Below are positions 40,101 through 48,364 of a DNA stretch of 64,000 nucleotides, piece by piece. The stretch is taken from contig NZ_JAATVW010000011.1 in assembly GCF_011947225.1 (NCBI RefSeq), forward strand, positions 62,001-126,000, written 5' to 3'. The position numbers and the translations under genes are program-made. The notes under the pieces were generated by a model. That model searched no databases. It was not told the origin of the DNA and saw only the letters and a program-made list of their open reading frames with translations. This stretch comes from Planosporangium flavigriseum. Its GTDB lineage: Bacteria > Actinomycetota > Actinomycetes > Mycobacteriales > Micromonosporaceae. Positions within the stretch are counted from its first letter, which is position 1. Each line of letters begins with the position of its first letter.

Positions 40101-41540
40101 ATGACGCTTCCATACCCCCACATCCAATCGCTGTCCGCGTTCGCGCGGGTCACTCCGCCGTCAGGCGCGCCGCGGCCCCGGCTGACGTTCCTGGGCACCG
40201 GATACCTCGGTGCTACCTACGCGATCTGCTTCGCCGAACTCGGCTACGAGGTGATCGGATTCGATGTCGACGAGGCGAAGATAGCCAAGCTCGCCGGCGG
40301 CGAGGTCCCGTTCCACGAGCCCGGCCTGAACGAGCTGCTGCGCAAGAATCTCGCCTCACGCCGGCTGCGGTTCTCCACCTCCTATGAGGAGGTCGCCGAG
40401 TTCGGCGACGTGCACTTCGTCTGCGTCGGCACGCCGCAGCGGGCAAACGGGATGGGCGCCGACCTGTGCTATGTCGAGGCCGCCGTGTCCGAGCTCGCCC
40501 CGCATCTGACGCGCAAGGCGCTCATCGTCGGAAAGTCGACCGTTCCGGTGGGTACCGCCGAGTGGGTCGAGGAGCTGGTCGAGAAGCACGCGCCGGCGGG
40601 GCTGGGCGTCGAGGTCGCCTGGGCGCCGGAGTTCCTGCAGGAGGGCTTCGCCGTTGAGGACGTACTGCGCCCGAACCGGATCGTCTTCGGCGCCAAGAGT
40701 GAATGGGCGACCGGCATGCTCTACGCCGCGCACGACGGGATTTTCGACCTGGCGGTCACCGAAGACCGTGAGGTGCCGGTGGTAGTCACCGACTTCGCGA
40801 CGGCCGAGCTGGTCAAGGTTGCGGCGAATGCCTTCCTGGCCACCAAGATCTCGTTCATCAACGCGATGGCCGAGGTCTGCGAGGCCGCAGGCGCCGACGT
40901 CACCCAGCTGTCCCGGGCGATCGGGTACGACCCCCGCATCGGTAACCGGTTCCTGCAGGCCGGCCTCGGCTTCGGCGGTGGCTGCCTGCCCAAGGACATC
41001 CGCGCGTTCCAGGCCCGCGCACAGGAGCTGGGCGCCGGCGAGGCGCTGCGGTTCCTGCACGAGGTGGATCTGATCAACCAGCGGCGGCGCCAGCGCGTCG
41101 TCCAGCTCGCCGCCGAGCTGCTGGGCCGCAAGCAGGGTCCCGCCGGCCCGGACCTGTCGAAGGCCCGGATCGCCGTTCTCGGCGCCACCTTCAAGCCCAA
41201 CTCCGACGACATCCGCGACGCACCGTCCCTGGCGGTCGCCGGCATGCTGGCCAGGGCGGGGGCCGACGTCCACGTCTACGACCCGCAGGGCATGGAGAAC
41301 GCCCGCCGGGCGCTTTCGGACCTGACCTACGAGACCAGCATGGACGACGCGGTGCGCGGCGCCGACCTGGTGTGCGTCCTGACGGAGTGGGCCGATTTCC
41401 GCAACGCCGACCCGGTCGCGCTGGGCGAGATCGTCGGCGCCCGCCGCGTGATCGACGGCCGCAACTGCCTGGACCCGGCGCTGTGGACCAGCGCCGGCTG
41501 GCAGTACCGCGGAATGGGCCGCCCGAGGGTCGAGGCCTGA
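40101..41540 (+). CDS. ugd: UDP-glucose 6-dehydrogenase
   Basis: 479 aa. NAD-binding FLGTGYLGATYA, catalytic Cys in GFGGGCLPKDIRA, APEFLQEGFAVEDVLRPNRIV and the C-terminal UDP-binding LGATFKPNSDDIRDAPS. It oxidises UDP-glucose to UDP-glucuronate in two steps. GGAG precedes ATG 40101. Placed between two paralogous beta-helix genes and downstream of the GT2 synthase, it supplies an activated uronic acid and is the strongest clue that the polymer contains one. A strong hairpin follows. Confidence 0.93.
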   Translation: MTLPYPHIQSLSAFARVTPPSGAPRPRLTFLGTGYLGATYAICFAELGYEVIGFDVDEAKIAKLAGGEVPFHEPGLNELLRKNLASRRLRFSTSYEEVAEFGDVHFVCVGTPQRANGMGADLCYVEAAVSELAPHLTRKALIVGKSTVPVGTAEWVEELVEKHAPAGLGVEVAWAPEFLQEGFAVEDVLRPNRIVFGAKSEWATGMLYAAHDGIFDLAVTEDREVPVVVTDFATAELVKVAANAFLATKISFINAMAEVCEAAGADVTQLSRAIGYDPRIGNRFLQAGLGFGGGCLPKDIRAFQARAQELGAGEALRFLHEVDLINQRRRQRVVQLAAELLGRKQGPAGPDLSKARIAVLGATFKPNSDDIRDAPSLAVAGMLARAGADVHVYDPQGMENARRALSDLTYETSMDDAVRGADLVCVLTEWADFRNADPVALGEIVGARRVIDGRNCLDPALWTSAGWQYRGMGRPRVEA

Positions 41541-41560
41541 TTCGCCGTCGCCCGTCCGCT

Positions 41561-41601
41561 GCAGGGTCTCGCTCGTGCTCGCGCATTGAGCGAGGCCCTG
41601 C
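41561..41601 (+). terminator. Hairpin after ugd
   Basis: GCAGGGTCTCGCTC (41561-41574) pairs with GAGCGAGGCCCTGC (41588-41601), 14 bp with one T-G pair, 13-base loop, 20 bp after the ugd stop. It separates ugd from the next beta-helix gene, which has its own A/T-rich upstream region (41640-41720). Confidence 0.75.
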
Positions 41602-41766
41602 GGCCGGGCCGATATCCGTCCACCTTCAGGGGAGAATTGCACCTTATGCACCCTGATGTGTGGCTATTCATTCAAGAAAACGAAATTAAGCCAGCGAAGC
41701 ATTAAAGATCGTTCGCGAGTCTGTCGATGGCGAGCGCAGGAGTTCCCTGCCCTCGTGAGGATGAAG

Positions 41767-43329
41767 ATGACAGTGAACGATGTCAGCGAAATGAGTCGCA
41801 GCGCACGGTACCGGCAGACTGCGCTCGGATTGGGTGCTCGGCACTCCCGTACCCTGCGACTGACCGTCGCTGCGGTTGCGGCCACGGTTGTCGTCGGCGG
41901 AATTGGCGCTGGTGTCGCACTGGCCACACCCGCCCCCGCCATCACCGCAAATGGTCGCTCGCTGCAGGGAGCGACCGTCGGCACCACGTTCACCGCCGAC
42001 GTCACCGGCGCGTCGAGCAACCTCACACAGGCCAAGTTCATTCTCGACGGCGTCTACCTGGGAACGGACGAGTCGGCGCCATTCTCCTGGCCGATCACCA
42101 CGACGAGCGGCTCGCACACGCTGAAGGTACGCGCCGAGGGCTCGACAGGAGCCCAGGTGCGCCTGGAGGCGACGTTCACCGTGAAGACCGGGACGGTCCA
42201 GCCGGCTCCGGGCTCCCCCGCCTCCCCGTCCCCGAACCGCACGGCCAAGCCGGTTCCGCCGCAGGCGGACACCCCGGCCACGACCGACCCGGCGGGTCCG
42301 GCGCCGACCGCGACCGCCGCCCCGGTTCCCTCGGCCACCGCCACCACGCCACCCGCCGGGTCCGCCCGGGTGTGGAGCGTCAGCACGGTCGACGGGATCC
42401 GCCAGGCACTGGCCAACGCCAAGCCCGGTGACGTGGTGAACGTCGCCGACGGCGAGTACACCTTCAAGCCGCGCCTCGTCGCGTCCGCCAGCGGCACGAA
42501 GAACGCGCCGATCACCCTGCGGGGCTCCCGCAAGGCGGTCCTGCGCACGAAGAACACTTCCGGCGACTACGGCCTGTGGATCACCGGTAGCTACTGGCGG
42601 GTCGAGGGCCTCACCGTCGCCCACGCCAGCAAGGGCATCGTCCTGGACCGTTCGGTCGGCACGGTCATCGACGGCGTCGAGGTCTACGACATCGGCGCCG
42701 AGGCCGTCCACTTCCGCACGTGCTCCACCGACGGCGTGCTGCGCAACTCGTTCATCCACGACACCGGGGTGGAGAGCCCCCAGTACGGCGAGGGCGTGTA
42801 CGTCGGCTCGGCGAACAGCAACTGGTCTTCGTACAAGTGCACCGACCCGGTCAGTGGCCAGACGGTCGGCGACAACTCTGAGCGGGTGACCATCGAGAAC
42901 AACCTGTTCCGCGACATCACCGCGGAGGGCGCCGACCTCAAGGAGGGCACCGACTCGGGCGTGCTGCGCAACAACCGTTTCGAGCACACCGGGTTCTCGG
43001 GGGCGAACTCGGCCGACTCCGCCGTGGATGCCAAGGGCAACAACTGGCTGATCCAGGGCAACGTCGTGACCGACAACATCCGCCCCTGGGTCAAGGACGG
43101 CGTGGCTAGGGCGAACGCCTTCCTGGACGCGTTCCAGACCCACGCCGTGTACGCCGGCTACGGCACCGGCAACGTGTTCACCGGCAACGTCGTCGAAGGT
43201 GCCGTGTCCGGCTTCGGGATTGCCATGTACCCGGCACTGGCGAACGTCGCGCGCTGTGACAACAGTGCGCCGCGCGCGGCGCTCGGCCTGGTCGGAAACC
43301 AGCGCAAGCCGGTGGCCTGCGTTCGCTGA
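41767..43329 (+). CDS. Exported Ig-like / beta-helix protein
   Basis: 520 aa. Membrane/signal segment at residues ~28-52 (LTVAAVAATVVVGGIGAGVALA), an Ig-like domain (AKFILDGVYLGTDESAPFSW, LKVRAEG), a long Pro/Thr/Ala linker, then a beta-helix domain with DGIRQALANAKPGDVVNVADG, EGVYVGSANSNW, ADLKEGTDSG and SADSAVDAKGNNWLIQGNV, paralogous to the 38789 protein. ATG 41767 has GAGG six bases upstream. The Ig module could bind the polymer or cell wall, holding the beta-helix on its substrate. It has its own promoter region but belongs by homology to the polysaccharide locus. Confidence 0.82.
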   Translation: MTVNDVSEMSRSARYRQTALGLGARHSRTLRLTVAAVAATVVVGGIGAGVALATPAPAITANGRSLQGATVGTTFTADVTGASSNLTQAKFILDGVYLGTDESAPFSWPITTTSGSHTLKVRAEGSTGAQVRLEATFTVKTGTVQPAPGSPASPSPNRTAKPVPPQADTPATTDPAGPAPTATAAPVPSATATTPPAGSARVWSVSTVDGIRQALANAKPGDVVNVADGEYTFKPRLVASASGTKNAPITLRGSRKAVLRTKNTSGDYGLWITGSYWRVEGLTVAHASKGIVLDRSVGTVIDGVEVYDIGAEAVHFRTCSTDGVLRNSFIHDTGVESPQYGEGVYVGSANSNWSSYKCTDPVSGQTVGDNSERVTIENNLFRDITAEGADLKEGTDSGVLRNNRFEHTGFSGANSADSAVDAKGNNWLIQGNVVTDNIRPWVKDGVARANAFLDAFQTHAVYAGYGTGNVFTGNVVEGAVSGFGIAMYPALANVARCDNSAPRAALGLVGNQRKPVACVR

Positions 43330-43359
43330 CCGGAGACCGGGGTAGCCGCAGCCCCGAGT

Positions 43360-43398
43360 GCCAGCCGCCCGCGGTCCGCCGGACCGCGGGCGGCTGGC
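43360..43398 (+). terminator. Intrinsic terminator closing the polysaccharide locus
   Basis: A perfect 18-bp stem (43360-43377 with 43381-43398), three-base loop, followed by GTTCTTT. This is one of the strongest terminators in the window. Confidence 0.92.
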
Positions 43399-43491
43399 GT
43401 TCTTTCGACTCAGCCCTGCCACCCCGTACTCATCGCGCAAGCCCGGCGCCGGGCGCGGCGTAGCTGGCTGTGTGCCGGGTAGCCGCAAGGC

Positions 43492-44463
43492 ATGAAACTC
43501 GGGTACTTCCTGTCGTGCGAAGAGTACTCACCCGCCGAGCTGATCGAGCAGGCCAAAGCGGCCGAGCAGGCCGGCTTCGAGGCGCTGTCGATCTCTGACC
43601 ACTACCATCCCTGGCTGGACGAGCAGGGCCAGAGCCCGTTCGTCTGGTCGATGATCGGCGCGGTCAGCCAGGTCTGCTCGCTGCCGATCACCACCGCGGT
43701 GACCTGCCCGACGGTCCGGATCCACCCCGCGATCATCGCCCAGGCAGCGGCCACCAGCGCGGTGGTCACCGGAGGAAAGTTCACCCTCGGCGTGGGTACC
43801 GGCGAAGCGCTCAACGAGCACATCCTCGGTGATCCCTGGCCGACGGCGGGCGTCCGCCTCGCCATGCTCGAAGAGGCCGTCGACATCATCCGCAGACTGT
43901 GGGAGGGCGGGTTCATCACCCACCACGGCGAGCACTACGACGTCGAGAACGCGCGGATCTACACGCTTCCCGACAAGCCGCCGAAGGTGTACATGTCCGC
44001 TCTCGGGCCCAAGGCTGTCAAGGTGGCCGCGCGGATCGCTGACGGGTACATCGGCATCACGCCAGACCGCGAGCTGGTGCAACGGTTCCGCGACCTCGGC
44101 GGCGGCGACAAGCCGGCGCAGGGCGGGTTCAAGGCGTGCTACGCGCGTACCGAGGACGAGGCGACGCGGATCGCGTACGAGAAGTGGCGCACCATGGCGC
44201 TCCCCGGTGAGCTCCCCATCGTGCTGCCGTCACCCCGTCACTTCGAGCAGGCGAGCGAGCTGGTCACGCCGGAGATGATCAAAGACCTGTTCGTACTCGG
44301 CGCCGAACCCGGCCGGCACGTGGCGATGATCGAACAGTACGACCGGGCCGGCTTCGATGAGGTGTACGTGTCGAACATCGGCCCGCACTATCGCGAGCTG
44401 TGCGACCTGTACGCCCAGGAGGTCCTCCCCCGCGTACGACGCCGGGAGACCGTCGGCGCCTGA
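43492..44463 (+). CDS. F420-dependent LLM-class oxidoreductase (Fgd-like)
   Basis: 323 aa. TIM-barrel luciferase-like family: MKLGYFLSCEEYSPAELIEQAKAAEQ N-terminus, SISDHYHPWLDEQGQSPFVW, GVGTGEALNEHILGDPWP and YMSALGPKAVKVAARIADGY. These match the group around F420-dependent glucose-6-phosphate dehydrogenase, with the conserved His-Pro-Trp segment. It would transfer hydride between a substrate and coenzyme F420. Substrate is uncertain, as the family is broad. It stands alone after the terminator. Confidence 0.87.
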   Translation: MKLGYFLSCEEYSPAELIEQAKAAEQAGFEALSISDHYHPWLDEQGQSPFVWSMIGAVSQVCSLPITTAVTCPTVRIHPAIIAQAAATSAVVTGGKFTLGVGTGEALNEHILGDPWPTAGVRLAMLEEAVDIIRRLWEGGFITHHGEHYDVENARIYTLPDKPPKVYMSALGPKAVKVAARIADGYIGITPDRELVQRFRDLGGGDKPAQGGFKACYARTEDEATRIAYEKWRTMALPGELPIVLPSPRHFEQASELVTPEMIKDLFVLGAEPGRHVAMIEQYDRAGFDEVYVSNIGPHYRELCDLYAQEVLPRVRRRETVGA

Positions 44464-44500
44464 CCGTCGGGCAGAGGTCCCGCAGCCACCGTAGTTTGCC

Positions 44501-44551
44501 GACGGTGAAGGACCTCCGCACCCCGTCGTCCTGGTGCACGGCACCTTCACT
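44501..44551 (+). pseudogene. Scrap of a lipase/esterase gene
   Basis: In one frame the DNA reads PPHPVVLVHGTF, the highly conserved first motif (HG oxyanion) of secreted actinobacterial lipases, then continues with unrelated residues to a TAA at about 44652. No start, no catalytic Ser motif. It lies between the F420 oxidoreductase and the cutinase gene. Confidence 0.5.
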
Positions 44552-44737
44552 CCGTACACGTCGGCGTTCCCGTCACCGGGTTGCTGTAACCCCGCACTGA
44601 CCGGACGCGATGCGAGCCGTCCCCCATCCGAGGGACGGCCGAGGAGTAAATAATTAACCCTTTTGAATAAAGGCTACCGCTCAGTAGTTACGGAACGCAT
44701 CCTGATCGTTACTAACTCCTCACCAGGGAGCGCAGCG

Positions 44738-45637
44738 ATGCAGCGACAGGATGACAACCCCCCGAGACCCAGCCGACCGTCCTCATCCCGACCACGGCGC
44801 ATGAGCCGGCTCCTCACCGCCGCCACGGCGGTCGTCGCGCTCGCCCTGACCAGCGTCGGCGTACTCGCGCCGAACGCGTGGGCCACCGAGCGGGGCCTGG
44901 CGCCGACGGCCTCGAACATCACCGGCAACGGCAGCTACAGCGTCACGTCGGCGACCATCACCGGCCAGAGTGGATTCGGCGGCGGTGTGGTGTACTACCC
45001 GACCGCGAGCGAGAAGTTCCCCGTCGTCGCGATCTCCCCCGGTTACACCGAGCGGTGGTCGCCGTTCGCCTGGATCGGCACCCGCCTGGCGTCGTGGGGC
45101 TTCGTGGTCGTCGGCATCGAGACCAACTCGACCCTCGACCAGCCGGACAGCCGCGGCACCCAACTGATTAACGCTCTGGACTGGGCGAGCAACTCCGCCC
45201 CGCAGGCCGTCCGGGACCGGGCCGACTCGACGCGGCAGGGCGTGTCCGGGCACTCGATGGGCGGCGGCGGCACGCTGTCGGCCATGAACCAGCGCCCGTC
45301 CATCCGCGCCGGCGTACCGCTGGCCCCGTGGCACACCACCAAGTCCTGGCCGAACGTCAAGAACCCGGTCTTCATCATGGGCGGCCAGAACGACACCGTC
45401 GCGCCGCCCTCGCAGCACGCGATCCCGTTCTACAACGGCGTCGGCTCCACGGAGAAGGTGTACCTCGAGCTGGCCGGGGCCGGGCACAACTTCCCGAACA
45501 GCGCCAACCCCGACGTCTCGAAGGCGCTGGTGTCGTGGTTCAAACGGTTCCTCGACGACGACACCCGGTTCAGTCCGTTCGCCTGCGACTGGAGCGGCAG
45601 CGCGTACTCCAAGTTCCTTAACACCTGTCCCGTCTGA
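44738..45637 (+). CDS. Secreted cutinase / PET-hydrolase-like polyester hydrolase
   Basis: 299 aa. Signal peptide with an RR motif (SRPRRMSRLLTAATAVVALA) ending near NAWA. The mature enzyme matches Thermobifida-type cutinases: SGFGGGVVYYPT, AISPGYT (oxyanion Tyr), TLDQPDSRGTQLINAL, nucleophile GHSMGGGG, LAPWHTTKSW, catalytic Asp in GGQNDTVAP, His in LAGAGHNFPN, and KRFLDDDTRFSPFACDW with the C-terminal Cys pair. Natural substrates are cutin or other polyesters; several relatives hydrolyse PET. AGGGAG precedes ATG 44738, and a strong hairpin follows. Confidence 0.93.
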   Translation: MQRQDDNPPRPSRPSSSRPRRMSRLLTAATAVVALALTSVGVLAPNAWATERGLAPTASNITGNGSYSVTSATITGQSGFGGGVVYYPTASEKFPVVAISPGYTERWSPFAWIGTRLASWGFVVVGIETNSTLDQPDSRGTQLINALDWASNSAPQAVRDRADSTRQGVSGHSMGGGGTLSAMNQRPSIRAGVPLAPWHTTKSWPNVKNPVFIMGGQNDTVAPPSQHAIPFYNGVGSTEKVYLELAGAGHNFPNSANPDVSKALVSWFKRFLDDDTRFSPFACDWSGSAYSKFLNTCPV

Positions 45638-45650
45638 GCTGTCCTCTTCA

Positions 45651-45689
45651 GGCGGCGCATCGCCGGTCGGCAACCGGCGATGCGCCGCC
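45651..45689 (+). terminator. Terminator after the cutinase gene
   Basis: A perfect 17-bp stem (45651-45667 with 45673-45689) and five-base loop, 13 bp after the stop codon. Confidence 0.88.
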
Positions 45690-45820
45690 GACAGGTCAGC
45701 CGAGAACCAACGACACTCGGCCATCATGAACACCATCACGGCGTCCGTACGGGCAGCCGCTGCCGCCGCCCTGCGCTGACACGGTCGTGCGTCGGCGCGG
45801 GGCGGCGACTGGCCGTCCGG

Positions 45821-46102
45821 TTACCGAGGCTGCTCGGCCACGGCGAACTGCACCGTGCCCTGCCCGTCCACCGTCGCGTCCAACGTCTTGTCGTCGAGGA
45901 GTTCGGCGGCGTCGGGGTCCAGGAAGAGGCGTGCCCCCTCAGTGGCGACGACCTGGTCGCCTTCGACGGGCTCCGGTGCCACACTCAGCGCGAGCGCACC
46001 GGCCGCCGGATCGGCGGCGATGCGTAGGCCGCCCTCGGGTGCCGGCTGTTGGCTCGCGATGTCGCGGATCACCATCACGGCGTTGTTGGTCAGGGTAAGC
46101 AT
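45821..46102 (-). CDS. HesB/IscA-like protein lacking cysteines
   Basis: 93 aa. The fold pattern LTLTNNAVMVIRDIASQ, GGLRIAADPAAGALALSVAPEPVEGDQVV, GARLFLDPDAAELLDDKTLDA follows A-type Fe-S carrier proteins, but the three conserved cysteines are absent and the protein has no Cys at all. So it cannot carry an Fe-S cluster in the usual way. Such Cys-less versions are common in actinobacteria, function unknown. GAGG lies upstream of ATG 46102. Confidence 0.75.
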   Translation of the reverse strand: MLTLTNNAVMVIRDIASQQPAPEGGLRIAADPAAGALALSVAPEPVEGDQVVATEGARLFLDPDAAELLDDKTLDATVDGQGTVQFAVAEQPR

Positions 46103-46382
46103 GGAAATACCTCGCGTTCCTGGTCTTGTCACCTGCGGCCCGCGCTGATGGCGGTACCGGGACACCGCGCTGTCGGCGGTGTCTGTGCACAGGAAGGGCC
46201 ACTCGGCAGTCGCGCACACCTGGCAGGCGGGCATCGGAGTGGCGCCGGATACGGCTAGATCGGTCCTCTTCCGCAGATGATCGGGTCAACGGCCGTCCGA
46301 AACCCACGCTGCCCGCTTCAGGTGGATTCGTCAAGTCGGATGCGGAGCATCGGCGATCTTTCCCGCTTCCGGATGGATCGCG

Positions 46383-46664
46383 TCAGCGGTTGTCCGAGTG
46401 ACCGAGCGAGAGCTCCGGTGCGATCCGGTCGCGCACCAGCCGCTTGAGTTCCGCGAGATCGGGAAAGCCGCTCGCCTTGCGCGACCAGATCGTCTCGTCG
46501 TCGAGCCTGATCTCGAACACGCCACCCGTCCCCGGCACGAGGGCAACCTCTCCGAGTCGGAGTCCGAACGTGGTGAGCAGCTCCTGCGCCGTCCAAGCGG
46601 CGCGGAGAAGCCAGCGGCACTGCGTGCAGTACTCGATCTCCAACCGCGGCCGTCTCGTCGTCAC
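46383..46664 (-). CDS. SelW/Rdx-family thioredoxin-like small protein
   Basis: 93 aa. EYCTQCRWLLRAAWTAQELL carries the CxxC redox motif of the Rdx (SelT/SelW/SelH) family with Cys in place of selenocysteine; GGVFEIRLDDETIWSRKASGFPDLAELKRLVRDRIAP is the typical second half. Probably a small redox protein. GTG 46664 gives the usual short N-terminus. It diverges from the LPMO gene. Confidence 0.87.
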   Translation of the reverse strand: MTTRRPRLEIEYCTQCRWLLRAAWTAQELLTTFGLRLGEVALVPGTGGVFEIRLDDETIWSRKASGFPDLAELKRLVRDRIAPELSLGHSDNR

Positions 46665-46754
46665 GACCCCGAGTATGCCGGGCGTACGTGCGACTCCGTC
46701 CGGGGTCCGCCACCTGCGGCGGTTAGCCGTCGGCCAGAGCGCCGGGTATCGTCC

Positions 46755-46768
46755 TGGGAACGCTCCCA
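46755..46768. promoter_or_regulatory. CebR-like operator upstream of the LPMO gene
   Basis: TGGGAACGCTCCCA differs from the perfect CebR box TGGGAGCGCTCCCA by one base. It lies 45 bp before the LPMO start and 90 bp before the SelW-like start. Confidence 0.8.
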
Positions 46769-46813
46769 TCACAGTGCGTGCGCATTTTGTCACGCCCAGT
46801 TCCTGGAGGCCCC

Positions 46814-47515
46814 GTGTCTGCCCCCGTGTCACCTGGTCGCCGTCTGGCGCTTCGCGCGCTGACCGTCGCGGCAGCAGCTGCTGCGCTGCTCGCCACCGCC
46901 CTGCCGGGATCCGCCTTCGCTCACGGCTCGGTGACCGATCCGGCGTCGCGCGCGTACAGCTGCCTGAAACGGTGGGAGAACAACCACCAGGCCCCGGACA
47001 TGGCCGCCCAGGACCCCATGTGCGCCCAGGCCTGGACAGCCGACCCGAGCGCGATGTGGAACTGGAACGGGCTGTACCGCGAGGGCGTCAAGGGCAACCA
47101 CCAGGCCGCCATCCCGGATGGGCAGCTCTGCAGCGCCGGGCGCACCCAGAGCGGCCGCTACGCCGCGCTCGACGCGGTGGGCCCGTGGAAGGCCGCCCCG
47201 ACGAACCGGAACTTCTCCGTGAACCTGTACGACCAGGCCAAGCACGGCGCGGACTACATCCGCGTCTACATCACCAAGCAGGGCTTCGACGCCACCAAGC
47301 AGCCCCTCGGCTGGAACGACCTGGAACTGGTGAGCCAGACCGGCAACACCCCCGCCACCAAGTGGAAGCAGGCTGCTGACGGCGGCGTTTCCATCTCGGT
47401 CGACGCCAACGCCGGCAAGCGCACCGGACAGCACATCGTGTACACGATCTGGCAGGCGAGCCACATGGACCAGTCGTACTACTTCTGCAGCGACGTGACC
47501 TTCCCCGCCAAGTAA
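46814..47515 (+). CDS. AA10 lytic polysaccharide monooxygenase
   Basis: 233 aa. The signal peptide ends ...GSAFA, and cleavage exposes the N-terminal His (HGSVTDPASRAYSC) needed for the copper histidine brace; the second His is in AKHGADYIRVYITKQGF. LGWNDLEL and the C-terminal SYYFCSDVTF are typical of cellulose-active AA10 enzymes such as Streptomyces LPMO10C. It has no binding module. GGAGG precedes GTG 46814. Oxidative attack by this enzyme would help the GH12-CBM2 cellulase, and both genes have CebR-type boxes. Confidence 0.9.
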   Translation: MSAPVSPGRRLALRALTVAAAAAALLATALPGSAFAHGSVTDPASRAYSCLKRWENNHQAPDMAAQDPMCAQAWTADPSAMWNWNGLYREGVKGNHQAAIPDGQLCSAGRTQSGRYAALDAVGPWKAAPTNRNFSVNLYDQAKHGADYIRVYITKQGFDATKQPLGWNDLELVSQTGNTPATKWKQAADGGVSISVDANAGKRTGQHIVYTIWQASHMDQSYYFCSDVTFPAK

Positions 47516-47546
47516 GGCGAGCCGGCACGGTACCGGTCCGAGGGCG

Positions 47547-48266
47547 TCAGCGCCCCCGCCGTGGCGCAGACTTACGCGGGCTCGAGCCGCCGCGACGCGC
47601 ATCTGTCCGCCGGGACCGTTCGGTGGGCGCCGCTGGCGGCTGAGCCCGCCCACGTGTCGTGTTAGCGGTCCGGCCACGGACGATCCCGATCATCTCCTCG
47701 ACCAGGTCGGTGTACCGGTCGCGCGCCCATACCAGCCCGACGGATGATGTCGGGGCGTCGGTGACCACCCGGTACGTGAGGTCGCGGCGGTGGTACAGGC
47801 GGGCAAGGGACTGCGGAACCACGAGCACACCGACGCCCGCGGCGACCCATTCGACGGCCGCGGCCGTCGTGGCGGGGCGGTCCGCGGCCACGGTCACGGG
47901 CGCATCCGACCCGCCCGTCCAGTCGAGCACGTCGTCGAGGGGCCGCAGCAGCGTCTCGTCGGCGAGCTCCGCGACGGTCACCTCGTCGGCTGCGGCGAGC
48001 ATGTGATCTTTCGGAACCACGACGACCGTCGCCTCGGTGTACAGCGGGATGGCGTGGAAGGTGTCCTGGTCGACCGGCAGCCGGGCAAGGCCGGCGTCGA
48101 CCTGATCGGCCAAGAGCGTGGCGGCCTGGGCGGCCTCGGCGGGTACCACTTCCAGGTCCACCTCCGGCAACCGCTCGGACCACATGCGGCTCCACTTGGC
48201 CACGGTGATGCCGGGGACGATCAGCAGGCTGAACGTCGTGGGACGGGGATCCTCGGGGAAGGGCAC
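47547..48266 (-). CDS. LysR-type substrate-binding domain protein without HTH
   Basis: 239 aa. TTFSLLIVPGITVAKWSRMWSERLPEVDLEVVPAEAAQAATLLADQVDAGL is the start of a LysR effector domain; ATVVVVPKDHMLAAADEVTVAELADE and WVAAGVGVLVVPQSLARL complete it. No DNA-binding domain is present, and a basic Ser/Arg-rich tail of ~40 residues follows. GTG 48266 has TACCCT (48278-48273) six bases upstream, fitting a leaderless mRNA. It diverges from a DUF5997 gene, a pairing I know from other actinobacteria; joint function unknown. Confidence 0.8.
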   Translation of the reverse strand: MPFPEDPRPTTFSLLIVPGITVAKWSRMWSERLPEVDLEVVPAEAAQAATLLADQVDAGLARLPVDQDTFHAIPLYTEATVVVVPKDHMLAAADEVTVAELADETLLRPLDDVLDWTGGSDAPVTVAADRPATTAAAVEWVAAGVGVLVVPQSLARLYHRRDLTYRVVTDAPTSSVGLVWARDRYTDLVEEMIGIVRGRTANTTRGRAQPPAAPTERSRRTDARRGGSSPRKSAPRRGR

Positions 48267-48364
48267 CCGGTCAGGGTACCGAGAGCCCGTACCCGTGAGG
48301 TGATGGCGGGCACCCCGGTCCGGGCGATGTGCCCGGCTGGTTGCCAGGTCGATATCCTGATCAA

